Part shown: positions 26,328 to 35,767 of the stretch, in pieces
How the letters are laid out: each line of letters begins with the position of its first letter
Numbering within the stretch: the first letter of the stretch is position 1
Source of the DNA: Streptomyces sp. f51
GTDB lineage: Bacteria > Actinomycetota > Actinomycetes > Streptomycetales > Streptomycetaceae
DNA length: 64,000 nt
Assembly (NCBI RefSeq): GCF_037940415.1
Contig: NZ_CP149798.1
Location: 4,745,001 to 4,809,000 of the forward strand
Direction: 5' to 3'
Translations under genes and position numbers: made by a program
Notes under the pieces: model-generated
The model's input: only the letters and a program-made list of their open reading frames with translations
What the model was told of the DNA's origin: nothing
Database searches by the model: none

Positions 26328-27359
26328 CTACTTGGCGCGGTCGAAGTCGATCGCGCTGTACGCCCGCAGCTTGCTCAGACGGTGCTCCGACCGGATCTGG
26401 CGGACCGTGCCCGACTTGGACCGCATCACGATCGACTCGGTCGTCGCGGTCTCGGAGCGGTAGCGCACTCCGCGCAGCAGCTCGCCGTCGGTGATGCCGG
26501 TCGCGACGAAGAACACGTTCTCGCCGGAGACCAGGTCGTTCGTGGTCAGGACGCGGTCGAGGTCGTGCCCGGCGTCGACCGCCCGCCGCCGCTCCTCCTC
26601 GTCCTTGGGCCACAGCTTGCCCTGGATGGTGCCGCCGAGGCACTTCACCGCGCAGGCCGAGATGATGCCCTCGGGCGTGCCGCCGATGCCGAGCAGCAGG
26701 TCGATGCCCGTGCCCTCGCGCAGCGCGAGGATCGAGCCCGCGACGTCGCCGTCGGAGATCAGCTTGATGCGCGCGCCGGTCTCCCGGATCTCCTTGATGA
26801 TCCCGTCGTGGCGCGGCCGGTCGAGGATGACGACCGTGACGTCCTCGGGCGTGACGCGCTTGGCCTTGGCGACCCGGCGGATGTTCACGGCCACGGACGC
26901 GTTGATGTCGACGAAGTCGGCGGCCTCCGGGCCGGTGACCAGCTTGTCCATGTAGAAGACCGCGGACGGGTCGAACATGGTGCCGCGGTCGGCGGCGGCG
27001 AGCACGGCGATGGCGTTCGTCATGCCCTTGGCGGTGAGCGTGGTGCCGTCGATCGGGTCGACGGCGATGTCGCACTCGGGACCGGTCCCGTCGCCCACGC
27101 GCTCCCCGTTGAAGAGCATCGGGGCCTCGTCCTTCTCCCCTTCGCCGATGACGACGACGCCGTTCATCGAGACGGTGGAGACGAGGGTGCGCATGGCCCG
27201 GACGGCGGCGCCGTCGGCGCCGTTCTTGTCGCCGCGGCCGACCCAGCGGCCCGCGGCCATCGCGGCGGCCTCGGTGACCCGGACGAGTTCGAGGGCGAGG
27301 TTGCGGTCGGGGGCTTCCGACGGGACTTCGAGTTCGGAGGGCAGATGATGCTCGGTCAT
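26328..27359 (-). CDS. glpX: Class II fructose-1,6-bisphosphatase GlpX
   Basis: The product is 343 aa. ATG 27359 has AAAGGTG 7 nt upstream; the open frame continues upstream, but without conserved sequence. Inositol-phosphatase-superfamily metal motifs are present: GEGEKDEAPML and VDPIDGTTLTAKG. KGMTNAIAVLAAADRGTMF and GDVAGSILALREGTGID are also typical of GlpX. It dephosphorylates fructose-1,6-bisphosphate in gluconeogenesis and is usually the only FBPase of actinobacteria. It is divergent from the DUF4245 gene. Confidence 0.95.
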   Translation of the reverse strand: MTEHHLPSELEVPSEAPDRNLALELVRVTEAAAMAAGRWVGRGDKNGADGAAVRAMRTLVSTVSMNGVVVIGEGEKDEAPMLFNGERVGDGTGPECDIAVDPIDGTTLTAKGMTNAIAVLAAADRGTMFDPSAVFYMDKLVTGPEAADFVDINASVAVNIRRVAKAKRVTPEDVTVVILDRPRHDGIIKEIRETGARIKLISDGDVAGSILALREGTGIDLLLGIGGTPEGIISACAVKCLGGTIQGKLWPKDEEERRRAVDAGHDLDRVLTTNDLVSGENVFFVATGITDGELLRGVRYRSETATTESIVMRSKSGTVRQIRSEHRLSKLRAYSAIDFDRAK

Positions 27360-27485
27360 CGACACGCACCTTTCTGATACGACGACGGCCGGATGAGGGT
27401 GATGTCCCGACTCTATCGCCAGGCTTACAAAATGAGCAGGGGGCCCCACGGATGAGCAGACCAGGGCACCTGCGACGATAGGCGC

Positions 27486-28004
27486 GTGGCAGGTATGAAA
27501 GGCAAGCAGTCGGTCCGGGACATGATTCTTTCCCTGGGCCTCATCGGGCTCATGGCGGGCGTCATCTACATCTTCATCCCGCATGACGACTCCAAGCCCG
27601 ATATCAAGCGTGTCGACTACCGGGTCGAGCTGCTGACGGCTCGCCGGGCGGCGAGTTATCCCGTCGCGGCGCCCGAGGGGCTGCCCTCGGCGTGGAAGGC
27701 GACCTCGGTGCGCTACGACGGCAGCGAGTTCGATGCCTGGCATCTGGGCTTCCAGGACCCCGACGGTCAGTACGTGGCGGTCGAGCAGTCGACTCAGCGG
27801 CCGGCCGTGTTCATCGACACGGCGAGCCAGGGCGCACGGCAGACGAAGGACACCCGGCGCATCGGCGACCGCACCTGGCGGCGCTACGAGGGCGACCACT
27901 ACGACGCGCTCGTCCTGGAGGGCAAGGGCGCGACGACGGTGGTGACCGGCACCGGGTCGATCGGCACGCTGGTGAAGATGGCGGAGGCACTGAAGACCTC
28001 CTAG
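27486..28004 (+). CDS. DUF4245 membrane-anchored protein
   Basis: The product is 172 aa from GTG 27486; ATG 27495 is an alternative. One N-terminal TM (about residues 14-32, MILSLGLIGLMAGVIYIFI) is followed by an extracytoplasmic domain of the DUF4245 type (YPVAAPEGLPSAWKATSVRY, and WHLGFQDPDGQYVAVEQS). A GATAGG box 5-10 nt before the GTG hints at leaderless expression. Divergent from glpX, a pairing common in actinobacteria. Function unknown. Confidence 0.85.
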   Translation: MAGMKGKQSVRDMILSLGLIGLMAGVIYIFIPHDDSKPDIKRVDYRVELLTARRAASYPVAAPEGLPSAWKATSVRYDGSEFDAWHLGFQDPDGQYVAVEQSTQRPAVFIDTASQGARQTKDTRRIGDRTWRRYEGDHYDALVLEGKGATTVVTGTGSIGTLVKMAEALKTS

Positions 28005-28043
28005 AGGCGCCGGGTGCGCCCGCGCGGAACCCCCAAGGCATGG

Positions 28044-28075
28044 AGAAGGGCCCCCGGCGCGCCGGGGGCCCTTCT
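28044..28075. terminator. Bidirectional terminator
   Basis: Perfect 15-bp stem, 28044-28058 with 28061-28075, and a GC loop. It lies between convergent DUF4245 and nitroreductase genes. Confidence 0.9.
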
Positions 28076-28095
28076 TCGTTCTCTGGTGTCGTCGG

Positions 28096-28686
28096 TCAGA
28101 CGGTCGTGATGACCTGGTCGGCGTCCAGGCGCGGGGAGCGCTGGAACCAGGCGCCCTCGCCGGGCTTGCCGATGTTGACGATCATCAGCGGGGTGTGGTC
28201 GTCGTCCAGGAACTCCTTCTGGACACCCGCGAGGTCGGCACCGGTCATCGGGCCCGCGGCCAGACCGGCGGCACGGACGCCGATGATGAAGTACGCGGCC
28301 TGGAGGGCGGCGTTCATCGCGGCGGAACCCTCACGGACCGGGCGCTCGGAGAAGAACATGTCCTTGGCGGCCGGGAAGTGGGGCAGGAGCGCCGGAAGCT
28401 CCTCGTGGAACTCGTTGTCCGCGGAGAGGATCGCGACCAGCGGGGCGGCGGCGGTCTTCGCCCGGTTGCCCTCGGCGAGGTGCTGGACCAGACGCTCACG
28501 GGCCTCGGGGGAGCGGACCAGTGTGATGCGCAGCGGGGACTGGTTGAAGGCGGTCGGGCCGAACTTGACCAGGTCGTAGATCGCCTGGACCTGCTCGTCG
28601 GTCACCGGCTCGTCGGTGAACGTGTTCGCGGTGCGGGCCTCGCGGAACAGCAGGTCCTGAGCGGTGGGGTCAAGGACGAGAGACAT
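28096..28686 (-). CDS. RutE-like nitroreductase / malonic semialdehyde reductase
   Basis: The product is 196 aa from ATG 28686. FMN-dependent nitroreductase fold with FREARTANTFTDEPVTDEQ, KFGPTAFNQSPLRITLV and the C-terminal FQRSPRLDADQVI of the RutE/HadB subfamily. RutE reduces malonic semialdehyde to 3-hydroxypropionate in pyrimidine catabolism, but no rut genes are adjacent, so the substrate here is open. A good sigma70-type promoter lies upstream. Confidence 0.85.
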   Translation of the reverse strand: MSLVLDPTAQDLLFREARTANTFTDEPVTDEQVQAIYDLVKFGPTAFNQSPLRITLVRSPEARERLVQHLAEGNRAKTAAAPLVAILSADNEFHEELPALLPHFPAAKDMFFSERPVREGSAAMNAALQAAYFIIGVRAAGLAAGPMTGADLAGVQKEFLDDDHTPLMIVNIGKPGEGAWFQRSPRLDADQVITTV

Positions 28687-28740
28687 GAAGAACCTTCTCG
28701 GTATGTGCGTTGGATCCGGGGGGATCTGTTGGCGAGTACG

Positions 28741-28769
28741 ACAGTACGCCGAAGAGGTTTAAAGTTCAA
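28741..28769 (-). promoter_or_regulatory. Promoter of the nitroreductase gene
   Basis: On the minus strand, -35 TTGAAC (28764-28769) and -10 TACTGT (28741-28746) are exactly 17 bp apart in an unusually AT-rich patch. The TTGAACTTTAAA sequence is imperfectly palindromic and could be a MarR/HxlR-type operator. The remaining gap to 28954 is GC-rich, with repeated GGGGCCGG-like words. Confidence 0.7.
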
Positions 28770-28954
28770 TCAAAACTGGGGCGTGGTGATCCGCTTCACA
28801 GACGGAGGGATCGAAAAAGCGGAGCCCGCCGTGTCGCGGGCCCCGCGGGGGCTGTTCGAAGCGGGGCGTCAGGGGGAGCCGGGCCGGAGTCGGGGCCGGC
28901 GCCGGTGTCGGCCCGGGCCGGGGTCGGTGCCGGTCCCGGGGCCGGAGCCGCTCG

Positions 28955-29191
28955 TCACTCGGACCCGGCGTCCGCCTCCTCCGCCCGGGACTCCTCGGCC
29001 AGGGCCGCGTCCAGACGGGCCCGCGCGCCCTCCAGCCAGCGCCGGCACACCTTGGCCAGCTCCTCGCCCCGCTCCCAGAGGGCCAGGGACTCCTCCAGGG
29101 TCGTACCGCCCGCCTCCAGGCGACGTACGACCTCGATCAGCTCGTCCCGTGCCTGCTCGTACCCGAGCGCCTCGTCCACCTTGCTGGTCAT
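28955..29191 (-). CDS. xseB: Exodeoxyribonuclease VII small subunit XseB
   Basis: The product is 78 aa, ATG 29191. The XseB coiled-coil pattern is clear: GYEQARDELIEVVRRLEAG, TTLEESLALWERGEELAKVC, RRWLEGARARL. It forms exonuclease VII with XseA, degrading single-stranded DNA from both ends. It follows xseA by 9 bp. Confidence 0.95.
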   Translation of the reverse strand: MTSKVDEALGYEQARDELIEVVRRLEAGGTTLEESLALWERGEELAKVCRRWLEGARARLDAALAEESRAEEADAGSE

Positions 29192-29200
29192 CCGCCCACC

Positions 29201-30409
29201 CTACGCATCGACTCGGACAGTGAATTCACCCTCGGCGACCCGCGCCCGCAGCGTCTCGTCCGCCGCCACCTCGGCCGGGTCCCGGACCACGTGCCCGTCG
29301 GCTCGCTGGAGCACCGCGTACCCCCGCTGGAGGGTCGCCGCGGGGGAGAGGGCCACCACGCGCGCGTGGGTGTGCGTCAGCTCCGAGTCCGCGCGGTCCA
29401 GCAGATGCCCGAGGGTGCGCCGGCCCCGGTCGAGCAAGGCGGAGACCTGGTCCGCCCGCTCGTCGACCATCCGGTGCGGATCCTCCATCCAGGGCCGGGC
29501 CAGCGTGTGCGCGAGCCCCCGCTCCTCGCGGTCGACGAACGCCCGCGCACAGCGCCGCGCGCGGTCCCGCAGCATCCGCACCCGCTCGTACTCCTCGCCC
29601 ACGTCCGGCACCACCTTCTTGGCGGCGTCCGTCGGCGTGGACGCCCGCAGGTCGGCCACCAGGTCGAGCAGCGGGCTGTCCGGCTCGTGCCCGATCGCCG
29701 ACACGACCGGTGTGCGGCAGGCCGCGACCGCGCGGACGAGCTGCTCGTCGGAGAACGGCAGCAGATCCTCCACGCTGCCGCCGCCGCGCGCCACGACGAT
29801 CACGTCGACCTCGTCGAGCGCGTCCAGCTCCTTCACCGCCTGGACCACCTGCGGTACGGCGTGGACGCCCTGCACGGCGACATTGCGGACCTCGAAGCGG
29901 ACGGCGGGCCAGCGGTGCCGGGCGTTCTCCAGCACGTCACGCTCGGCCGCCGACGCGCGCCCGCACACCAGCCCGATGAGCTGCGGCAGGAACGGCAGCG
30001 GCTTCTTGCGCTCCGCCGCGAACAGCCCCTCGGCCGCCAGCGACTTCTTGAGCTGTTCGAGGCGGGCCAGGAGCTCTCCGACTCCCACCGGCTTGATCTC
30101 GGTGGCGCGCAGGGAGAGCTGCCCGCGCGGCGCGTACCACTCCGGCTTGGCGAGGACGACCACGCGGGCGCCCTCGCTCACGACGTCGGAGACCGCGTCG
30201 AAGACCTGGCGGAAGCAGGTCACGCTCACCGAGATGTCGTACGACGGGTCGCGCAGCGTCAGGAAGACGACGCCCGCGCCGGGGCGCCGCGACAACTGGG
30301 TGATCTGTCCCTCGACCCACACCGCGCCGAGCCGGTCGATCCATCCCCCGATGAGCCGTGACACCTCGCCGACGGGCAGCGGAGCGTCCGCGGACGTGTT
30401 GAGAGCCAT
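29201..30409 (-). CDS. xseA: Exodeoxyribonuclease VII large subunit XseA
   Basis: The product is 402 aa from ATG 30409. The N-terminal OB fold is at about 15-110 (VWVEGQITQLSRRPGAGVVF). The catalytic domain contains DVIVVARGGGSVEDLLPFSDE and VVSAIGHEPDSPLLDLVADLRASTPTDAA. A short coiled-coil region ends in the family tail LQRGYAVLQRADG. Co-transcribed with xseB. Confidence 0.96.
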   Translation of the reverse strand: MALNTSADAPLPVGEVSRLIGGWIDRLGAVWVEGQITQLSRRPGAGVVFLTLRDPSYDISVSVTCFRQVFDAVSDVVSEGARVVVLAKPEWYAPRGQLSLRATEIKPVGVGELLARLEQLKKSLAAEGLFAAERKKPLPFLPQLIGLVCGRASAAERDVLENARHRWPAVRFEVRNVAVQGVHAVPQVVQAVKELDALDEVDVIVVARGGGSVEDLLPFSDEQLVRAVAACRTPVVSAIGHEPDSPLLDLVADLRASTPTDAAKKVVPDVGEEYERVRMLRDRARRCARAFVDREERGLAHTLARPWMEDPHRMVDERADQVSALLDRGRRTLGHLLDRADSELTHTHARVVALSPAATLQRGYAVLQRADGHVVRDPAEVAADETLRARVAEGEFTVRVDA

Positions 30410-30478
30410 GGACCGAGCGTAGTGGCCCCCACCGACAACGCCCGTAGCCGTCCGCCACGGTTCGCGGCGGTGCGGCCC

Positions 30479-30520
30479 CGGTCGTGTGCGGTCCGGTCCC
30501 GGTCGTGTGCGGTCCGGTCC
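30479..30520. repeat. Exact 21-bp tandem duplication
   Basis: The unit CGGTCGTGTGCGGTCC plus GGTCC occurs at 30479-30499 and again immediately at 30500-30520, between the xseA start and the permease gene end. Confidence 0.9.
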
Positions 30521-30535
30521 CGCCCCTCGCGGCTG

Positions 30536-31906
30536 CTACCCCGTGGCCGCCGTCCGTCGCCCTTGGGCGAACAGCACCACCAGACCCACCGCCAGCCACA
30601 CCACCCCCGCCACCTGGGCCGTTCCCGACGCCTCGGTGATCACCGCGACGGTGATCGCGGCCCCGAGCACCGGCATCAGGACGTGCCGCCACCACACCAC
30701 GGGCCCGCCGCGGTGCCGTACGGCGAACCAGCCCACCACCGAGGCGTGCAGCAACGTGAACGCGGTCAGCGCGCCGATGTCGACCACCGAGACCAGCTTG
30801 TCGAGGCCGTCGTCGCGGCGCGCCGCCCACACCGCCGCGACCAGCGTGATCACCGCCGAGCACACCAGGGCCGCCCGCGGCACCCCGGAGGCGGTGCGCG
30901 CCAGTGCCCTCGGCAGCCGCCGGTCACGGGCCATCGCGAAGACGATCCGCCCGGCCGCGGCCTGCCCGGCCAGCGCCGCGAAGGCCGCTCCGACCGCCTT
31001 GCCGACCGCCACGAGATCGTGCAGCCACGAGCCGACCGAGGCGTCCACGGCGTCGTAGAACGCCGGTCCCTGGAGGGCGGGGTCGGCGGCGAGCCGCGCG
31101 GACGGCAGCGGTTCCAGCAGTGCCGCCAGATACGTCTGCGCCACGAACAGCACCCCCGCCAGCGCCAGGCAGAACAGCACCGCGCGGGCCACCTTCTCCG
31201 AACCGCCCGTGACCTCCTCGGCGAAGGAGGCGATCGCGTCGAAGCCCAGGAAGGACAGGACGGCGACGGACACGGCTCCCACGACCGCCGACAGCGCGAA
31301 CGCGCCCTGGGTGCCGTCGCCCGACAGCGGGGACAGCCAGCCGCGCTGCGCGCCGTCGCGCGCGAGCACCACGGCCGCCGACACGACGAACACGGCCAGG
31401 ATCACGACCTCCAGCGCGAGCACCAGGAAGCCGACACGCGCCGCCGTACGGACCCCGTAGAGGTTGAGGAACGTCGTCACGACCACGGCCAGCGTGGTCC
31501 ACACCCACCGGGACACCTCGGGGACCAGCGCGTTCATCGCGATCCCGGAGAACAGATAGGCCACCGCCGGAATGAGCAGATAGTCCAGCATCACCATCCA
31601 CCCCGCGACGAACCCGGCCCCCGGACCGAGCCCCGCGCGCGCGTAGGCGAACACCGAGCCCGCCTGGGGGACCACCCGGACCATCTGGGCGTAGCTGAAG
31701 GCGGTGAACGCCATGGCGGCCGTCGCGACGAGGTAGACCAGCGCGACCGCGCCGTGCGACCTCGCGTCCAGCGTCCCGAAGACCCCGACCGGCGCCATCG
31801 GGGCGATGAACAGCAGCCCGTAGACGACCAGGTCCCGGAAGCCGAGGCTGCGCCGCAGCTCCCGCTCCGCCGGGTCCGTGCTCGCGCCGGTCCGCGCCTC
31901 GGACAT
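30536..31906 (-). CDS. APC family amino acid permease
   Basis: The product is 456 aa. ATG 31906 with GGGAGG 4 nt upstream. About 12 hydrophobic segments. It opens with the APC pattern RRSLGFRDLVVYGLLFIAPMA and carries FLGFDAIASFAEEVTGG and AKDRRLP-like MARDRRLPRALARTA. It is an APC superfamily amino acid/polyamine transporter; the substrate is not predictable. Divergent from ispH. Larger open frames that continue upstream of 31906 only run antisense to ispH. Confidence 0.9.
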   Translation of the reverse strand: MSEARTGASTDPAERELRRSLGFRDLVVYGLLFIAPMAPVGVFGTLDARSHGAVALVYLVATAAMAFTAFSYAQMVRVVPQAGSVFAYARAGLGPGAGFVAGWMVMLDYLLIPAVAYLFSGIAMNALVPEVSRWVWTTLAVVVTTFLNLYGVRTAARVGFLVLALEVVILAVFVVSAAVVLARDGAQRGWLSPLSGDGTQGAFALSAVVGAVSVAVLSFLGFDAIASFAEEVTGGSEKVARAVLFCLALAGVLFVAQTYLAALLEPLPSARLAADPALQGPAFYDAVDASVGSWLHDLVAVGKAVGAAFAALAGQAAAGRIVFAMARDRRLPRALARTASGVPRAALVCSAVITLVAAVWAARRDDGLDKLVSVVDIGALTAFTLLHASVVGWFAVRHRGGPVVWWRHVLMPVLGAAITVAVITEASGTAQVAGVVWLAVGLVVLFAQGRRTAATG

Positions 31907-32005
31907 CGTGCCTCCCGGGAATCGCCTGGTCCCGCCCCCGGCTCCCCACAGTGTCCCCGAGGAGGCGATCCCCGACCCGCCGGGCGCGGCCTTACGATGG
32001 TGGGC

Positions 32006-33010
32006 ATGACCGCTTCTCCTGGCCGCCGTGTCCTGCTCGCCGCCCCCCGTGGCTACTGCGCGGGCGTCGACCGTGCCGTGATCGCCGTCGAGAAGGCCCT
32101 CGAGCAGTACGGGGCTCCGATCTACGTCCGTCACGAGATCGTCCACAACAAGTACGTCGTGCAGACCCTGGAGAAGAAGGGCGCGATCTTCGTCGAGCAG
32201 ACGGCGGAGGTCCCCGAGGGGTCCATCGTCATGTTCTCCGCGCACGGCGTCTCCCCCGTCGTCCACGACGAGGCCGCCGCCGGCAAGCTCGCCACCATCG
32301 ACGCGACGTGCCCGCTGGTCACCAAGGTCCACAAGGAAGCCGTCCGCTTCGCGAACGAGGACTTCGACATCCTCCTGATCGGGCACGAGGGCCACGAGGA
32401 GGTCATCGGCACCTCCGGCGAGGCGCCCGACCACATCACCCTGGTCGACGGCCCCGAGGACGTCGCCAAGGTCGAGGTCCGCGACCCCTCCCGGGTCGTC
32501 TGGCTCTCCCAGACCACCCTCTCCGTCGACGAGACGATGGAGACGGTCGACGCCCTGAAGGAGAAGTTCCCGCTCCTCATCTCCCCGCCGAGCGACGACA
32601 TCTGCTACGCCACGCAGAACCGTCAGCTCGCCGTGAAGCAGATGGGTGCCGAGGCCGACCTGGTCATCGTGGTCGGCTCGCGCAACTCCTCCAACTCGGT
32701 GCGGCTCGTCGAGGTCGCCAAGCTCGCCGGCGCCCGCGCCGCGCACCTGGTCGACTTCGCCGACGAGATCGACGCGACCTGGCTGGAGGGCGTGACCACG
32801 GTCGGAGTCACCTCCGGCGCCTCCGTCCCCGAGGTCCTCGTCGAGCAGGTCCTGGAGTTCCTGTCCGGGCACGGCTTCGAGGACGTGGAGATCGTCAAGG
32901 CCGCCGAGGAGTCCATCACCTTCTCGCTCCCCAAGGAGCTGCGCCGCGACCTGCGCGCGGAGGCGGCCGCACTGGTGGAGGCACGCACCGGTGGTCCGTC
33001 CGGGAAGTGA
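32006..33010 (+). CDS. ispH: 4-hydroxy-3-methylbut-2-enyl diphosphate reductase IspH
   Basis: The product is 334 aa. Three cluster cysteines are intact: C18 (RGYCAGVDRA), C102 (DATCPLVTKVHKE) and C200 (SDDICYATQNRQ), with the active-site TQNRQ and EIVHNKYVV. It catalyses the last step of the MEP isoprenoid pathway using a [4Fe-4S] cluster. A TACGAT -10 (31994-31999) lies 7 nt before ATG 32006, suggesting leaderless transcription from this start; ATG 31997 falls inside the -10. Confidence 0.96.
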   Translation: MTASPGRRVLLAAPRGYCAGVDRAVIAVEKALEQYGAPIYVRHEIVHNKYVVQTLEKKGAIFVEQTAEVPEGSIVMFSAHGVSPVVHDEAAAGKLATIDATCPLVTKVHKEAVRFANEDFDILLIGHEGHEEVIGTSGEAPDHITLVDGPEDVAKVEVRDPSRVVWLSQTTLSVDETMETVDALKEKFPLLISPPSDDICYATQNRQLAVKQMGAEADLVIVVGSRNSSNSVRLVEVAKLAGARAAHLVDFADEIDATWLEGVTTVGVTSGASVPEVLVEQVLEFLSGHGFEDVEIVKAAEESITFSLPKELRRDLRAEAAALVEARTGGPSGK

Positions 33011-33027
33011 CAGTCAGCCGTACGTCG

Positions 33028-33033
33028 TAACGT
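33028..33033 (+). promoter_or_regulatory. -10 box of ppgK, likely leaderless
   Basis: TAACGT lies 7 nt before ATG 33040 and no Shine-Dalgarno is visible. A transcript starting at the A of the ATG is likely. A GTGACA (33007-33012) overlapping the ispH stop is a possible -35 with a short spacer. Confidence 0.5.
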
Positions 33034-33039
33034 AGGGCC

Positions 33040-33789
33040 ATGAAGATCTTCGGTGTGGACATTGGCGGATCCGGGATCAAGGGTGCCCCTGTGGACCTTG
33101 ACCGCGGGGACCTGGCGGAGGAGCGCTGCAAGGTGCTCACCCCGCACCCGGCGACGCCCGACGCGGTGGCCGACGGCGTGAAGGACGTCATCGACCACTT
33201 CGGCTGGACGGGCCCGGTGGGCATCACGTTCCCCGGTGTGGTGACCGGCGGTTCCACCATCCGCACGGCGGCCAACGTCGACAAGTCCTGGATCGACACC
33301 GACGCGGGCGCGCTGCTCGGCGAGCGGCTCGGCGGTCTGCCGGTGACCGTGCTGAACGACGCCGACGCGGCGGGTGTCGCCGAGATGGAGTTCGGCGCCG
33401 GCAAGGGCCGCCGGGGCACGGTCATCCTGCTCACCTTCGGCACGGGCATCGGCAGCGCCGTCTTCACGGACGGCGAGCTGGTCCCGAACACCGAGCTCGG
33501 GCACCTGGAGCTGAACGGCCACGACGCCGAGAAGCGGGCCTCCACCAAGGCCAAGGACGACCACGAGCTGACCTGGGAGCACTGGTCGCGCCGGGTCACC
33601 AAGTACCTCGCCCATGTCGAGATGCTGTTCTCCCCGGAGCTGTTCATCATCGGCGGCGGTGTCAGCCGCAAGGCCGACAAGTTCCTGCCGCTGATCGAGG
33701 GCATCAAGGCGGAGATCGTCCCCGCGCAGCTCCAGAACAACGCCGGCATCGTGGGCGCGGCGATGCGCGCGGCGCAGATCTCCCGGTAG
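33040..33789 (+). CDS. ppgK: Polyphosphate glucokinase
   Basis: The product is 249 aa, a ROK-type kinase. Phosphate 1 motif FGVDIGGSGIKGAPVDL, the catalytic Asp in VTVLNDADAAG, and LLTFGTGIGSA (phosphate 2). The GHLELNGHDAEKRAS region is typical of actinobacterial polyphosphate/ATP glucokinases. It phosphorylates glucose using polyphosphate or ATP. 29 bp downstream of ispH but probably also independently expressed. Confidence 0.95.
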   Translation: MKIFGVDIGGSGIKGAPVDLDRGDLAEERCKVLTPHPATPDAVADGVKDVIDHFGWTGPVGITFPGVVTGGSTIRTAANVDKSWIDTDAGALLGERLGGLPVTVLNDADAAGVAEMEFGAGKGRRGTVILLTFGTGIGSAVFTDGELVPNTELGHLELNGHDAEKRASTKAKDDHELTWEHWSRRVTKYLAHVEMLFSPELFIIGGGVSRKADKFLPLIEGIKAEIVPAQLQNNAGIVGAAMRAAQISR

Positions 33790-33820
33790 CGGCGGAGCCG
33801 CCCGCGGCGGTACGCGGGGG

Positions 33821-34399
33821 TCAGCGGGCCTGCCGGCCGGACGGCAGGCCGCGCGCCCGGTCCCGCCGCTGGGCGGTCCTGTGGCCGACCAGCCGGATCC
33901 TGCGGACGGCCACGACGAGGACCGCGGCCAGCGTCCCGCCGTACAGCCAGCCCGCCTGGAGCGCGAGCGCGGTGACCAGGCCCATGAAGTGACCGGCGAG
34001 GCCGCCACCGCCGTCGTCGGCGAGCGGCGGCAGCCCGACGGCGAAGGCGATCGGTACGACCACGGGCGCGGTCACCAGGTCGCCGGGCCGCACCCACAGC
34101 GCGGTCAGCAGGCACACGGGCAGGAACAGCACCCCGTACACGGTCGCCGACCCGTCGAACAGCAGGGCGTCGAGGCAGGCCAGCACGAACATCGAGGCGC
34201 CGCAGAACAGGCCGCCGCCGAGCCCGGTCAGCCGGGGCCGGGTCGTGCCGGGCTGCTGCCCGACCCGTGCGGGCGCGGGCCGCCGCGGCGCCGGTCCGTC
34301 TCGCCGGACACCGCCGCCCGCGGCCCGCCCGCCCTGTGCCGGAACCGGTGCCCCGCGTCGCGGTCTGTACTGAGGGGGACGCGTCCTGTGTTGCTCCAC
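33821..34399 (-). CDS. DUF6542-like membrane protein
   Basis: The product is 192 aa from GTG 34399. The first ~55 residues are Arg/Pro/Gly-rich and disordered. Four hydrophobic segments follow (LTGLGGGLFCGASMFVLACL; VYGVLFLPVCLLTALWV; APVVVPIAFAVGLPPL; a last segment at about 140-165). The tail is basic. It matches the small actinobacterial DUF6542 membrane family as I recall it. Function unknown. Convergent with ppgK and divergent from ychF. Confidence 0.7.
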   Translation of the reverse strand: MEQHRTRPPQYRPRRGAPVPAQGGRAAGGGVRRDGPAPRRPAPARVGQQPGTTRPRLTGLGGGLFCGASMFVLACLDALLFDGSATVYGVLFLPVCLLTALWVRPGDLVTAPVVVPIAFAVGLPPLADDGGGGLAGHFMGLVTALALQAGWLYGGTLAAVLVVAVRRIRLVGHRTAQRRDRARGLPSGRQAR

Positions 34400-34596
34400 T
34401 GGACCAACTTAGGTCGTTTTATGTGTGGAACGGCTCATCGGACACGCCGGAGAACAAGGGAAGACGTGGCCGTGGAACGAGCTTGGCCATGCGTTCGATA
34501 CCTCGCGGGCCGGGGGCGGTCCACGCCGTAGACTGGTGGATCGGCCCGCTCTTCTGGAGGGCCCTTCGCCCATCCTCTCGTACGGGAAGTCGCAAC

Positions 34597-35685
<1,089 letters not shown>

Positions 35686-35723
35686 TCGGAGTCTCGCCTG
35701 GGCGGGTTGTTCAGCGCGCAGGT

Positions 35724-35761
35724 CGAAAGGGGGGCCGCCCAACCGGGCGGGCCCCCTTTCG
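35724..35761. terminator. Terminator between ychF and the helicase gene
   Basis: Arms 35724-35740 and 35745-35761 pair over 17 positions with one mismatch; loop AACC. It lies between convergent genes. Confidence 0.88.
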
Positions 35762-35767
35762 AGTGAG

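Noticed and set aside
30536..32872. 778-codon minus-strand frame covering both the APC permease and the antisense of ispH
   Set aside because: Only the part from ATG 31906 has permease features and a ribosome binding site. The rest is antisense to a conserved essential gene.
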